Assembly: GCA_023333565.1 (NCBI GenBank)
Contig: JAJKFH010002937.1
Coordinates: 62,001-126,000 of the forward strand
Length of the DNA: 64,000 bases
From: Puffinus mauretanicus
Taxonomy: Eukaryota > Chordata > Aves > Procellariiformes > Procellariidae
Direction: 5' to 3'
Under the pieces are notes generated by a model. That model worked only from the letters and a program-made list of their open reading frames with translations. It did not search any database and had not been told where the DNA came from. Each line of letters starts with the position of its first letter. The first letter of the stretch is position 1. Shown piece after piece: positions 35,201-45,900 of the stretch. Position numbers and translations under genes: made by a program.

Positions 35201-37595
35201 TGTGTTCAGCAGCAAGCTGTGGAGACGTGCGCTTTATGTCATGTACTCCCAGCTCAAAGTGCGGTTTTAAATGGCTGTTGTAAGCTCATTCAAGCAATTT
35301 TAACATAGTTTATACCTACTTCCATACCATAACACATCCTTTCACAATTTCTTTCAAAAAATCATTTCTAGGTATACTTGGGTGACACAGACTAGAGCAG
35401 GTTGGAGATGAAATTGTGCTCTGCTTCTCTCTCGAAATGCCAGACTGGCCTCTGGTTATGACCGACTGGGAGAGGATTTACAGCTCTGAAAAATACAGGG
35501 AGACCAAAATCTGACAGCCAAAGGAAAAAGCAGTTCTAGGACATGCAAACGCAGCCCGACGGGGTCTGTGCAAAGAGGAGTAACCACTTGGTACAAGAAC
35601 TCTGGGGCATTTGCTATCCTGGTGGAGCGAAACGCAGCGGACACCAGAGTAGAAAGCGGACCCGTGGAAGCTAGCGGGAAGTTTGCACACTGCGAGCGGC
35701 TGGTATTGCACACCCTGCAACAGCTACAGCCTGCGTGGACCTGACAGAGACTGCCAAAATTCTGCCCTCCCCAGGAACTGACATTTGATGAGAAAAAAAC
35801 AGGCCATTCAATTGTCATCAGTCAAAACTAATCTTTCCATGCAAGCTTAAAACAGCAACGCAATATATCCACCTAACACCTTGAATTCTTTGCAAAGCAC
35901 TATCTTGGAAACTCACCCAAAGAAAATAAAAGTGGTGAAGAGCTCACCCACATCCCACGCACTTGATGAGCTGAACTTAGAAGCACCAAGAGCACTGCTG
36001 CATCCCAGCAGGCTGACTGCTGGAAAACCCCAGCACGAAAGCCCTCCTCCACTGCGCTGCCAAAGACCTCAGTAAAGCTCCTCAGAAATACAGAGGACTC
36101 CCAAGCAGCAATGCTACTCCTCCTTAAATGCAAATTCCTAGAAGAACATTCAAACATACCACCAACCTGTGACAGGCTGGATTTACTGCATGCAAAGGAG
36201 AGAGAAAGACTGCGGAGAATGTAGCTCACTCCACCAGCAGCGTGGCTGCAAGCTGCAGGCAGATGCTGTGCACCGTCCAACAAGTGGAAGGTGTCCATCC
36301 ACACTCTCCATCCAATTATCCACAAACAGCCCTCACAAAAAGCTGTTAATACCTGCAGACTTTTGTGCATAAATTAAATAAAGCCTCATTTTACAAAATC
36401 AAGAACTGTGGTCTCAAGCGTGCAAATGTGTATGCTTACAAGGAAGCAAAGAAATGTCTCAACTGAATTCAACATAACGGCTTACAGGCATAATGCAAAA
36501 CCGGAGTAAAACACCGCTATAAAATATAATGTAATATGCACCTATGGATTTTTACAAGTCACACAAAGTGCAAGTTTAACGGTATTTTTATATATTTTAT
36601 CCACGTGCATTAGTGGGGAGAAATTAACTTTTAAAGATCCTCCACAGCGGTGTAATGTGGGTTTTTATGCCTCAAAAATTTCCATTTACTTCTTACATCC
36701 AGAAGCTGGACCTGTGCATCCATCTCCCTTCGGCCGCACTTTCTGTCTGCCTGAACGCAGTTGCATTCTCCCGCACTCGCCGCAAGCTGCAGGCGTCCCC
36801 GGGCCTGGGTCCGCAGCGCCGTTTCGTGCTTAAACAGCACCCGGCACAGAGGCCAGGACGCGGGTGCTGCCAGGCACACTGCCGTTACTGCTGGCTGTGC
36901 AGATCCATCTCCTCAACCTGGCAACACCAGTGGAGTACAGCGCTTCCCCACATTCCGTCCTCCTCTGAGCAGAGGTCGGCGATGGAGAAGGTCCATCAAA
37001 CCAGCTCTTGAAGGAGAGATGCTGAGGTGGTTTCTGGATCCCGCTGAAGTCAGCTGCAGCCGTTAGCCAGAGATGGGAGTGGGGAGCATGGGTGGTGGGA
37101 CGATGCCCAATTTGCGCCGGCGAGCGGCTTCCCCAGGGCCACCCACCACCGCGGCACTCGTGAAGCAGTTCACTGTCTGCAGCGTGGTCCGGCAGCTCCC
37201 ACAGCCAGGAAGGTCTCCCACCAGTGCCCAGGGGGACAGCACCGACAGGAGGTCCTCCCAGCTGTAACCCACCTTGCGCGGGGAAGCCTCTGGTGTCCCC
37301 CACCCTTAGCACCCTCCTCCAGAAGGGAGGGCACAACGCTGCTGCCACCACCCCGGCTCTCGCAGCTGCGATTTGGGAGATGCTGCCTGCCCGCACGGGA
37401 GATGCTGTGAATGAACAGGGTGCGCGGAGCAAAATCCCGTGCACCAGCACCCACAGGTCTCAGCCCCGGTGCAAACGGGCACGCACACGCACGCTCCGCA
37501 CTGCAGGTGCGGGGCGGAGGCAGTGACGTGCTGACCTCAGCAGCCCTCAGCACCCTCCTTTGCTCCTGCGACGCCGTACCAGTCAAAGGGCTGGG
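32270..37595. other. Intron 5 sub-region, no gene seen
   Basis: A short (AT)n run at 32600-32612, GC-rich patches at 33.0-33.7, 34.3-34.7 and 37.1-37.5 kb, and a two-copy 35-bp duplication at 33859-33930. The many overlapping open frames in the GC-rich patches carry no known domain. Confidence 0.5.
33859..33930. repeat. Two-copy 35-bp tandem duplication
   Basis: GATGTACGAGCTGGAGCC at 33859 recurs as GATGTATGAGCTGGAGCC at 33894, and both are followed by a CTGTACACCC stretch. The copies differ by several substitutions and a small length difference. Confidence 0.75.
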
Positions 37596-37599
37596 AAGA

Positions 37600-37812
37600 C
37601 TCCGACCGGACATAAGAGCAACATTTTTCACAATGAACAATCAGCCATTGGAATAATCTCCCTGGGGGAAATGGTGGATTCCCCAACATTGGACACTCTT
37701 AAGATTCAGGTGGACAGGGTGCTGGGCCATCTGGTCTAGACCGTGCTTTTGCTGAGAAAGGTTGGACCAGATGACCCTCGAGGTCCCTTCCAACCTGGTA
37801 CTCTATGACCCA
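37600..37812 (+). mobile_element. CR1 LINE 3' end
   Basis: The segment runs from a CCGGACATAAGAGCAACATT start through GCCATTGGAATAATCTCCC, GGACAGGGTGCTGGGCC and GGTTGGACCAGATGACCC to CCCTTCCAACCTGGTACTCT. This is the usual order of the CR1 3' untranslated region. Only a partial tail (CTCTATGACC) is left of the 8-bp repeats. It is antisense to PAX5. Confidence 0.85.
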
Positions 37813-37829
37813 ATGAAAATGACGTCTCC

Positions 37830-38010
37830 CTGTATATGTTTGTATTTTTTGGTTCTGCCTTAAATATTCTGATGTACTGGACGCAGAATAAAATTAGTCA
37901 GCCAAGATTTTACTTTTAAGGAAAAACAGTGTAGCTCTTTGCTAATTACTGTAATTAATTAGCGTCATCTAAACATTAATTATTTATCCTGCAGTAGACT
38001 CAGCAATCTA
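37830..38010. promoter_or_regulatory. Candidate conserved non-coding element, clustered TAATTA
   Basis: Within 60 bp it has GCTAATTACTGTAATTAATT, then AGCGTCATC and AACATTAATTATTTATCC: four TAATTA-type cores. This is a classic look for a homeodomain-bound enhancer. It lies directly downstream of the CR1 3' end but shows no CR1 similarity. Confidence 0.35.
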
Positions 38011-38338
38011 CAGTACAACTCCCTTGACACTGTGCTTATCACACGGATGCCCTTATTAAGCAAGTATGGGAGAATCTCTCTGCACGTATTTCTGTTATTT
38101 CAAAACCTGCTTTCATTCAGAGGAAGGCTGAGTGGCTTTTTGGGCTGCATCATGGGAATTCTGCCAACAATCTCTCAAGCAGGCGAGCCTGTTCCTGCAG
38201 CTTCACTTGAGACAAACACGCTGGGAACAGCCCCACCACACCAGCTGAGACTGCCAGACTGAGTCTGCGCCAGTTTTCCTAAGCTCACTTATTCCCCTCC
38301 CATCTAATAGGATAACTCCTCCAGGAAAAATAAAAATT

Positions 38339-38355
38339 AAAAAAAAAAAAAAAAT
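38339..38355. repeat. A17 homopolymer
   Basis: Seventeen consecutive A in an A-rich context. There is no retroposed gene body next to it that would make it a poly(A) tail. Confidence 0.85.
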
Positions 38356-38782
38356 ATGGCTAGAGCTTGGCAAATCATTTTTGAAGACTGCTGTATCTCT
38401 CTGTTCCCGACAGCCAGCTGTTGGCAAACCAATAATTTCTATGTATCAGTAATGGTGGTCTGAGAGCGAACGCTCAGCGTGGCAGACACAGGGTTTGCTT
38501 GGTGCCGCAGCAGCCAAGGGCAGGGGATCTGATTCTGACTGTGCTGCAAACCCGCAGTGACAGGGAAATTTTTGAGACTTTTTCTGGAAAGCACTGATTG
38601 ACTGAAACTGAATCTTGTTCACAAGCAGGGATCATTTCTGAAGAACTGCATGACACAAAGCCTACTGGGGAAAATCCTGAACGTCTCGAGAGAACCCATC
38701 CCGAGACTTTCAAATGAAAGTTATTTTAGCTTTCCAGTTCAAAACCATTTTAGTGTTTAAATATAAAGTAATCAGCTTATAC

Positions 38783-39057
38783 AGAATCATAGAATCACAG
38801 AATCATTGGGACTGGAAAAGACCCTTAAGATCACTGAGTCCAACCGTTAAACCAACACTGCCAGGTCCACCACTACACCATGTCCCTAAGCACCACGTCT
38901 ACACGTCTTTTAAGCACCTCCAGGGATGGTGACTCCACCACTTCCCTGCGCAGCCTGTTCCAAGGCTTGACAACTCTTTCCGTGAAGAAATTTTTCCTAA
39001 CATCCAACTAAACCCCTCCTGGTGCAACTTGAGGCCGTTTCCTTTCATCCTATCATC
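38783..39057 (-). mobile_element. CR1 LINE 3' end
   Basis: On the plus strand it begins AGAATCATAGAATCACAGAA, the reverse complement of the 8-bp CR1 tail, followed by CCTTAAGATCACTGAGTCCA. It ends near GAGGCCGTTTCCTTTCATCC. The minus-strand translation GNGLKLHQEGF matches the C-terminal part of the copy at 4090 ([11 protein letters not shown]), so both belong to related subfamilies. It lies in the same orientation as PAX5. Confidence 0.93.
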
Positions 39058-39092
39058 TATCTCTATATATCTATATCTATCTACATACATGT
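39055..39092. repeat. TATC-type microsatellite abutting CR1
   Basis: An imperfect TATC/TATA run, CTATCTCTATATATCTATAT and similar, directly at the 5' side of the minus-strand CR1 fragment. It may have grown at the insertion junction. Confidence 0.75.
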
Positions 39093-39099
39093 AGAAGTA

Positions 39100-40010
39100 C
39101 TAAAAAGCAAATAAGCCTTCACTCCTCATGACTGACCAAGCCCGAGCACGAGCCCCTCCTCGTCCACCATGTGCTCCCATTTCAGGAGCATCCCCTGGCC
39201 CAGGTGGGTCTTGCTCCAGTGTGTCAGCCTTTCTTGCAGTTTATTGCGTTGCTGTCCGTGCTTGCAGTGCAGCGCATCGCATGGAGCGTAGGATGCCTTC
39301 TAAGGCGTTCTTCTCATTGCTAGTACAAATGTACGTAACCCAAGAGACTGGAATGCCACTCTGCATAACCAGGGCAACAGAACACATATTTAAAAAATAT
39401 CAAAGTTTTAGGTGCAAGCAAACTCTTCACATTATTTTCTACGACTTGCAAGGCATGATTATTCTTCATTGTAGCTTTTGTCTAAAATGCTTTGCAAAAC
39501 AAAAAATAAACATTTTTAGGGGGGAGTTGGCAGGCTGTTTAAGATTAATTAGTTTTAGTTAATCAAAAACTGAAAATACCTCCAACTTTGTATTTTGTGA
39601 TGAACAACAAATAGTTAAGCAAAAGACAGCACTTTTCCTTTAAAAAGATTTACAGAATCTCTAGGAGGGATTCATTATAATTTTTCACGGTTTTTACTTC
39701 CCCAATTCTCTTCTTGACTTTATTCCCTTTAGGAAGAAAGGAAGCACACTCAGGATGCATGCTGCCTGAAATTTACGTACACGTGCGTACACATAAACAT
39801 TTACCTGTAGCCACAGGTTCTTCGCAAGGCATGCTCTGCACAGCTGCAACCACCTTCCCACACCCCAGCTAAAGCTAGTGCCGACAAAACAAAACCATGC
39901 ACAGTTCACAAAAATGACTGGTTTACACCACTCTGCTTCTGGGTGAAATCTCTGAAAAAGACTTTTTTTTCAGAAAAAGAAAAGAAAGAAAACTTGTAAC
40001 GTGCGAAGCT
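39100..40010. other. Intron 5 sub-region, no gene seen
   Basis: AT-rich intron with no recognised gene or repeat, ending at the CpG island. Confidence 0.5.
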
Positions 40011-40017
40011 GACTCTG

Positions 40018-40445
40018 CTACCGCTGCACAGCAGCGCAAGGGCAGTGGCCGGGGGTGGGTGGCGCAGTGAGGCCGTTACCCCCACCCGGTAGGAAAAGCG
40101 GGGTCCCTCCACCAGCACACCAGCACCCGTTGCTGTCTTCCCTCTCCCCAAAGACATTGTGGCAGCTCTGCCCGCAGCTGCAGACAGACCAACAACCTGC
40201 GGTCTGCTCCGCCACCACCACCGGCATGAACCAGGAGCATGCTGCCAGCACCTCGCGCCTGGCATCGTCCCCTTGCTGCCCGCCCGCACCGGCCAAGCCC
40301 CTCGAGCACCGCCAGCTCCCGTCCGCCATCGCGCCCCGCGCCAGGCCCAGGGAAGGCACCCCGCGCCCTGGGGTGGCCCGCCAGGCTCCGACGCCTCCCC
40401 GTGCCGCCGGAACGCGGGCACCGGTCGTTACCATAACACACTCGA
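40018..40445. promoter_or_regulatory. Intronic CpG island
   Basis: About 39 CpG dinucleotides in some 430 bp of about 67% GC (counted by eye; observed/expected about 0.8). This is the longest CpG island seen in intron 5. It ends in ACCGGTCGTTACCATAACAC and passes straight into an AT-rich block with an inverted CCAAT box (GCCATTGGCTGG, 40501) and a TATA-like CCATAAAAATG (40570). Overlapping open frames of up to 220 codons across it are composition artefacts. Alternatives are an orphan CpG island enhancer or an internal promoter in either direction. Confidence 0.5.
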
Positions 40446-41140
40446 TTGTTCTCAGCGGTGCTCCAGCAAATAAAGCCATTAATTATGGTCTCTCCTCAGC
40501 CGCCATTGGCTGGAGCAGCAATCAATGCGCAACCCCTCATTGCCTGCTCTCGGGGAGCAGAGACAGATGCCATAAAAATGATCCGCAGCCTGTGCCGAGC
40601 CCCGCCAGCGCGGCAGCAGCAGGCTGTGCCCAGGAACGGCCACCACGCTGCTTCAACGCACGATGCCGTATTTATTTGGCCTGCCACAGCCATGGGGGAA
40701 GGCATCCCATTAGGTGATTATTTTTATCTTATAACGTCAATTTACTTATACTGATTGGCTTCCTGCCGCCAAATATCAATTAAATTGCAAATGCCTGCTG
40801 AAGCTTATTTTCTCTCTCTTTCTCTTTCCCCCCATCTGCCTTCCTTCTTTCTCTCTCCCCTTCTTTTTCTTAAAGAGAGAGAGAGAGAGAGAGAACCCTA
40901 TGTTCGAACATAATTTAATTTATTTCCCTTTCCATATCTCAAAGGAAAATCTATATCTCCCCCTGGAAGGCCATTTGCCCTCTGTTATGGGGAGCTGAGG
41001 TATCACAGCACTGGGCAATTTGTTTCAACCGACTATCGGCAGCCCATCAGGACTCCTCAGGACCTCTGCTATCTCAGTGCAATTGTATCTGGTATTGCCA
41101 TCTATGATTTGTTTTTAATAGCTGCCAGTACCCACCAGAG
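40446..41140. promoter_or_regulatory. Candidate conserved non-coding block downstream of the CpG island
   Basis: Complex, non-coding sequence with CATTAATTATGG (40478), GCAGCAATCAATGCG (40516), CGTATTTATTTGGCCTG (40667), AAATATCAATTAAATTGC (40771) and CATAATTTAATTTATTTC (40909). It is split by the pyrimidine/GA tract at 40807-40894 and resembles deeply conserved regulatory DNA. Conservation is not tested. Confidence 0.4.
40807..40894. repeat. Polypyrimidine tract joined to (GA)n
   Basis: About 66 bases of C and T with a few interruptions (TCTCTCTTTCTCTTTCCC ... TTCTTTTTCTT) meet AAAGAGAGAGAGAGAGAG on the same strand. The CT and GA parts can pair with each other as a hairpin, or the tract can form triplex DNA. 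Confidence 0.85.
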
Positions 41141-41159
41141 GAACGGGTTTCGGTTCTCA

Positions 41160-42840
41160 CACGGTGAGCCCACCCCACTCCCTCTCACGGTGGCCGCCTC
41201 CTCTCCTGCGATGCTCATCAGCTGCTGATGGAGATCTTCACTCGTCCCGTCGTCAGAGACCCTCATTAGCTCGGGCTGCTGCTCACGAACAGCTGTATTT
41301 CAGGAGGTGATGGGGGGGCCCGAGCTGCTGGAGGTTGTAAGTGTTCCCGTGACAAACAGCTGCGTTGGAGGGCTCTGACACGCGGCGAGCGAGCGCAGGG
41401 AGCAGGAGCCCGTGCAGCGGCCCCCGATGGGCTCCCCCCACCTGGCGATGGGGACGGGGGCTGTATCTGTGCGTGCTCACCACCCCTTCCCTGCCACAGC
41501 AGCGCTCGGTGTCCTCTCACCTGGAGAAAGGTCTAACCAAGACATGGTACCCGCTGGTGCTTATGTACACAAGCAATGTGTAAGACACCTTCCCCTTGTT
41601 GCTGTGACCTTCCAGAACCGGTGATGACTGCCGGCACAAGACCCCAAAACATCCCACTTCACAAGCAAACTAACACCCCATCACAATGTCCTACTACGGA
41701 GAACAAGACCTCTGCCTATGCCTGCAGCAAGAGGGAAAGGGGATGGGAGCAAGTCACGCTAACGGGGTTGGAGGGCTGGCAGATGAGCGATAAAAATGAA
41801 CATCCCCGGCAGCCAGAGGTGGGATCTGGAGGGTGACCAGGAAGGTAAAGCGGAGCAGAAGTGCCATCAGAATGAACAGGCAAACACTAATCGATGATGA
41901 AGAGGTGAAGTCCCTCAGATGCAGAGTGTACCCGACCCACGGGCACTGGGCAGGACCAAACCTCACCTGCCCTGCCCTGCCCACACCGCCTTCGGCTTCC
42001 CACGGAGTGTGTGGGATCACCCAGGGGAGAGCAAAAGCCTGTGAAAACGGCCCCAAAAAATCAGTTACAACCTCTCTGGACACAGAGGGAGCCCTTACTC
42101 ATGTATCTCCGTCACTCCCTTGTGCTGTGTACACACACTCGATCCATGAGTGGGTGGGGAATATGGGGCACACAGAGGTACAATGTGAGAACAAACACAT
42201 CCCCATGCACGCACGATACCCAGCAAAAGGGAATGGATCATATCAACCTGAAAACAGACATAGCTTTGCCTATCAGGCCACCGTCTCTCTCTTGTGTCGG
42301 CGAGGACACCCTTCCTGCAAGCAGGCACAAGCGATTCAGCCGTGGCTGCCTTGGACGATGGCTGCTCTGGGAGCAGGACATGCTCGCTGAGACACGCTGA
42401 GATGAGCCGGCACGGTGCCGTGATTGCGAGGGCAGCCCTGAACTGGGTCTCCACCGACGTGACTCCAAGCTTTGGCTCTTCCACACTGCCGCTGGCAGCC
42501 AGCAGCAAGACTTTTCCAGCCCCTAGTGCCTCAGTTTCCCCACCGGTGAAGTGAGAGCACTCTAAGTGAACATGTTGTAAATGCAATAAAGATCTCCAAT
42601 CTGCAAAGTCCTACTTGTTACAAATGTCTGTAGTGCATCCAAAAATTCTTTGGCACCTTAGAAAAACACATTCTGGGCTGGCCAGCTACCAGGGCGATTG
42701 TCACGGTGTTTGCAATTATCTCCACAACAAGGTTTTGGACAGAAGCTATACAGATTTAACTCAGGCTGGTTTAAAAATCTGGGCCCATGTATTTGAATGA
42801 TGCATTCAGAAAGCAAGAGAACAAGCTACAAGGAACACAC
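41160..42840. other. Intron 5 sub-region, no gene seen
   Basis: Mixed composition, moderately CpG-rich at 41.2-41.5 kb. No recognised exon, RNA gene or transposon. Confidence 0.5.
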
Positions 42841-42845
42841 TGGTC

Positions 42846-42915
42846 TACATATACATATCTAGATCTATCTATACACATATATACATGTATATACTATACG
42901 TATACACATGTATAG
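42846..42915. repeat. TATAC/TATC-type microsatellite
   Basis: About 70 bases of imperfect alternating pyrimidine-purine, with many TATACA and ATCTAT words and several short palindromes such as TACATGTA and ATACGTAT. Confidence 0.8.
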
Positions 42916-42919
42916 TGAC

Positions 42920-45900
42920 CATCTACATTCCACCTGTCCATCCATATAGCTATTCCCTATGTAGAGATGCTCATAAAAAATATCAAGGGTAATAGGAAAG
43001 ACCTCTGCACCCTTTGCAATGGTGATTATTGACTGGTTCATTCAGTGCCTGATGGAGATAGCGTGATTGCCTGGGATGTACCTTGCAGGTTTCTAAACAG
43101 AAGGCTCCAGAATCAATTTTGTGGTAACCGGTTAGATGTGACCGGCTTACAAACTCAGCATGGGTGTCAGGAAGCAAATTCCAGGAGCACCATTACTTTT
43201 TTTTAAATATCAGAGGTGAGGAAAGCCTCCCGGCTGGGAGAGCCACAGGACAGAACAGAGATTAACAATTTTGGCTCGTTTTCGTCTCCAAGGTGACAAA
43301 CGGGTGCACAGCAGGCGTAGTGCCATGGCTGGTGGTGCAAGGCGAAGCTGAAGCTCACGGCTTGCACAGGAAGATTTGTGTCTCTCCTGAAGGAAGGACA
43401 GCGCTGGGAGCTCCAGTGGAGCGAGATCGGTTCGGCCGGCAACCACCCCCTACACCGCTGCCTGAGGCACCCGCTCTGCAGGGCGGCCATGTGCGGCAGG
43501 CAGCCCCCGACTCCTGCCCGCTCCCCTGCAGGTCTGCCCAGCCTCCCCGCTCCGCCGCTGCCACCACACCAGCTCCTCCCACAGCGTCCGCAGCCCCCGC
43601 TTTGCTGGGGGAAGTGCTGCTCTGCAGGAGAGGGCCCGGGGCAGGACGGGGGATGTGAGCGTCTCCAGAAGCTTGGTGAGAACTCATCCCCGATGGCCAC
43701 CGTTGGCCAGGGGCTCCCACCGCAGCAGTGGTCAGGGGAACCATGAGTGGACACCCCACTGACAAACAAGTTTTCCACTCACAGAGTGGTGAAGTGGCAC
43801 CGGTTTCATACTCCAGAGCCAAGACACTGACTCAACAGCTCCATTTTCATCCTAGGAGGGAGCGTACTCAGGAACTTAGCCTAGCTGTGACAAGGCTCTG
43901 GAAGGGTGACCTGGCAAATGGGAACAAGACCAAGAGATCCCAGAGGTTTACACTGATTTCACGTGCTGGACATTAACTTCCCAGGGAAGCACGGACAGAT
44001 TTCTCAGCATCCCCACACCCTGACCTCCCTCTTTAAAGTAAACTGACCCACTAAGGTGCTGATCAAACCATCAGGCACCAAACGCCTCTGCAACAAGGAC
44101 CGTGTGGGTGTAAGAGAGGGAGAATGGGTAAACTGTTGAGATACACAAATTCAAAACTCAAAGCCACAGACCCAAAAAAAACTTCCTTGGATTCAGGCAC
44201 ATCTGTAATTATGTTCCTCCCATCCTGGACCACCCACGCCAGGTTTTGGCCACTCTCCCATGATGGATGGGGACCATTCTCCGTCCCCCCGACTGGGGCG
44301 AGGCAGGAGAAGACAGGCTCTGTTGCACCACAAAACCTCACTCTTCCACAAATGCCACCTCCTGCGTCCTCCTGCCTGGAAGGAAACCTGGGCGAGAACG
44401 GGGGAGAGAACAGCCGGGTGCCAGTTCTCAGGGAAGCAATTGGAAATCTGAGGGATCAGAGAAGGAAAAACCAGCTACATGACTATTTCTTATTAGTCGA
44501 CTTACGGAAAAAAAAGTCAGGCACTGTCAAGCATGAAATCTTATTGGGACAATAGAGATGGAATTGCCACTGCTGACAGTAATGTTTACAAGGACATCAT
44601 GTGTCAATGCTGCACAGCATGAAACCAGCAGCCCCGTCTAGCTCTGTGAATTCTAACAAGAGACAAAATGTCCCATTTGGGACAGGTAGGAATTGTACCA
44701 CCAAAAATAACCGCTCAGGTGTAAAATCCATTACAGGCAGACGGGAGGAAATGCAGAGGAGCCCCGTTGACACGGCAGGAGGCTCCTGAGCTCTCTCCAG
44801 CCGCACGAGCTAGCGAACGCGGTTTCTGAGCCAGGGAGACGACTCACCGGTTGGTTTGGGGGCTTCCCTTCACCCCCAGCCGAGGACGGGTCGAGCAGAG
44901 GGAGCAGGAAGGCGCCCATCCCCACATTGCTAGGGTCCGACCCCAAACCAGCGGGCATCGCTGAAGGGTTTCCAGTTAACACGCAAGGTAATGCACCAGC
45001 CACCTGCGTTCAGGCACGCACTTTGAGCCGTCACATCAGACCGTCAAGAAATCAGTACCACATCTGAAGCACCTGAATTTTTTAAAAGCTTCCACCAATC
45101 TGTCCAATTCAAAGGAACCATATTCAGGGTGGTCAGGCAGCTGCAGCTCGCCATGCCCTACAACAACTGCTCATTATGAGACCTTCCAAAGAATGATCTG
45201 ACATGCAAATGGCCCAGAGACAGCAGCTACAGAAAATTATATTGCCAGGAAAGCGAAACCAGAAGGAATACCTTGACCACAAAGTCCAACAGTAATTGCT
45301 CAGAATTTAAGGGAGGGCTGAAGTGTGTTTAGGCAACATAAGACATTTTGGTGTCTTCACCTGAAATGCTCAGCCACCACGAAGTCTTCGATGTGCCCAC
45401 TTGTGTACCAACTGTCTCACAGTTTCTCCCTTGGGGCTGTGCCTTCCCTCTCTCATGACACACCAGAACAGGCAAGGAGGAGATATACCCCGGCCATCAG
45501 AAGCGGTGGTGTGGAGGCGAAAGCCCTTTCAGACCAGCTCCTGCAGGGCAATGCAATAGCCCACCAGTGTCTGACCAGTTATTGCTGCAACAAGGTGAAA
45601 CTAAGCTCTGCCCTGAAAGATGGCCACCGCTCAACCAAAATTGTTCTTTCAGAGGTCTCCTCACTGCAAGTTTGCTTTTCAGATTGCATTCTTCACTTTT
45701 TTGACTAAAGTTTATGTGATTTGCGTAAAGCACCCTCCCTCAGTGATGCCACCGTTCCCACAAGAAAAGCACCCCTGCAGCACTTGGCCTGCATCCCTGA
45801 CGTTCAGCATTACAAGGGACATCTTTTCTCTGGCTCTGCGCCTATTTGCAAGAAGTTCGAGTACCATGATGACGGAGCTGCAGAAAGTTTCTGAAAAACA

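Noticed and set aside
36128..45210. Octamer motifs ATGCAAAT at 36128-36135 and 45203-45210 as B-cell enhancer marks
   Set aside because: About two exact 8-mers are expected by chance in 64 kb on two strands. Neither sits in an otherwise convincing cluster.
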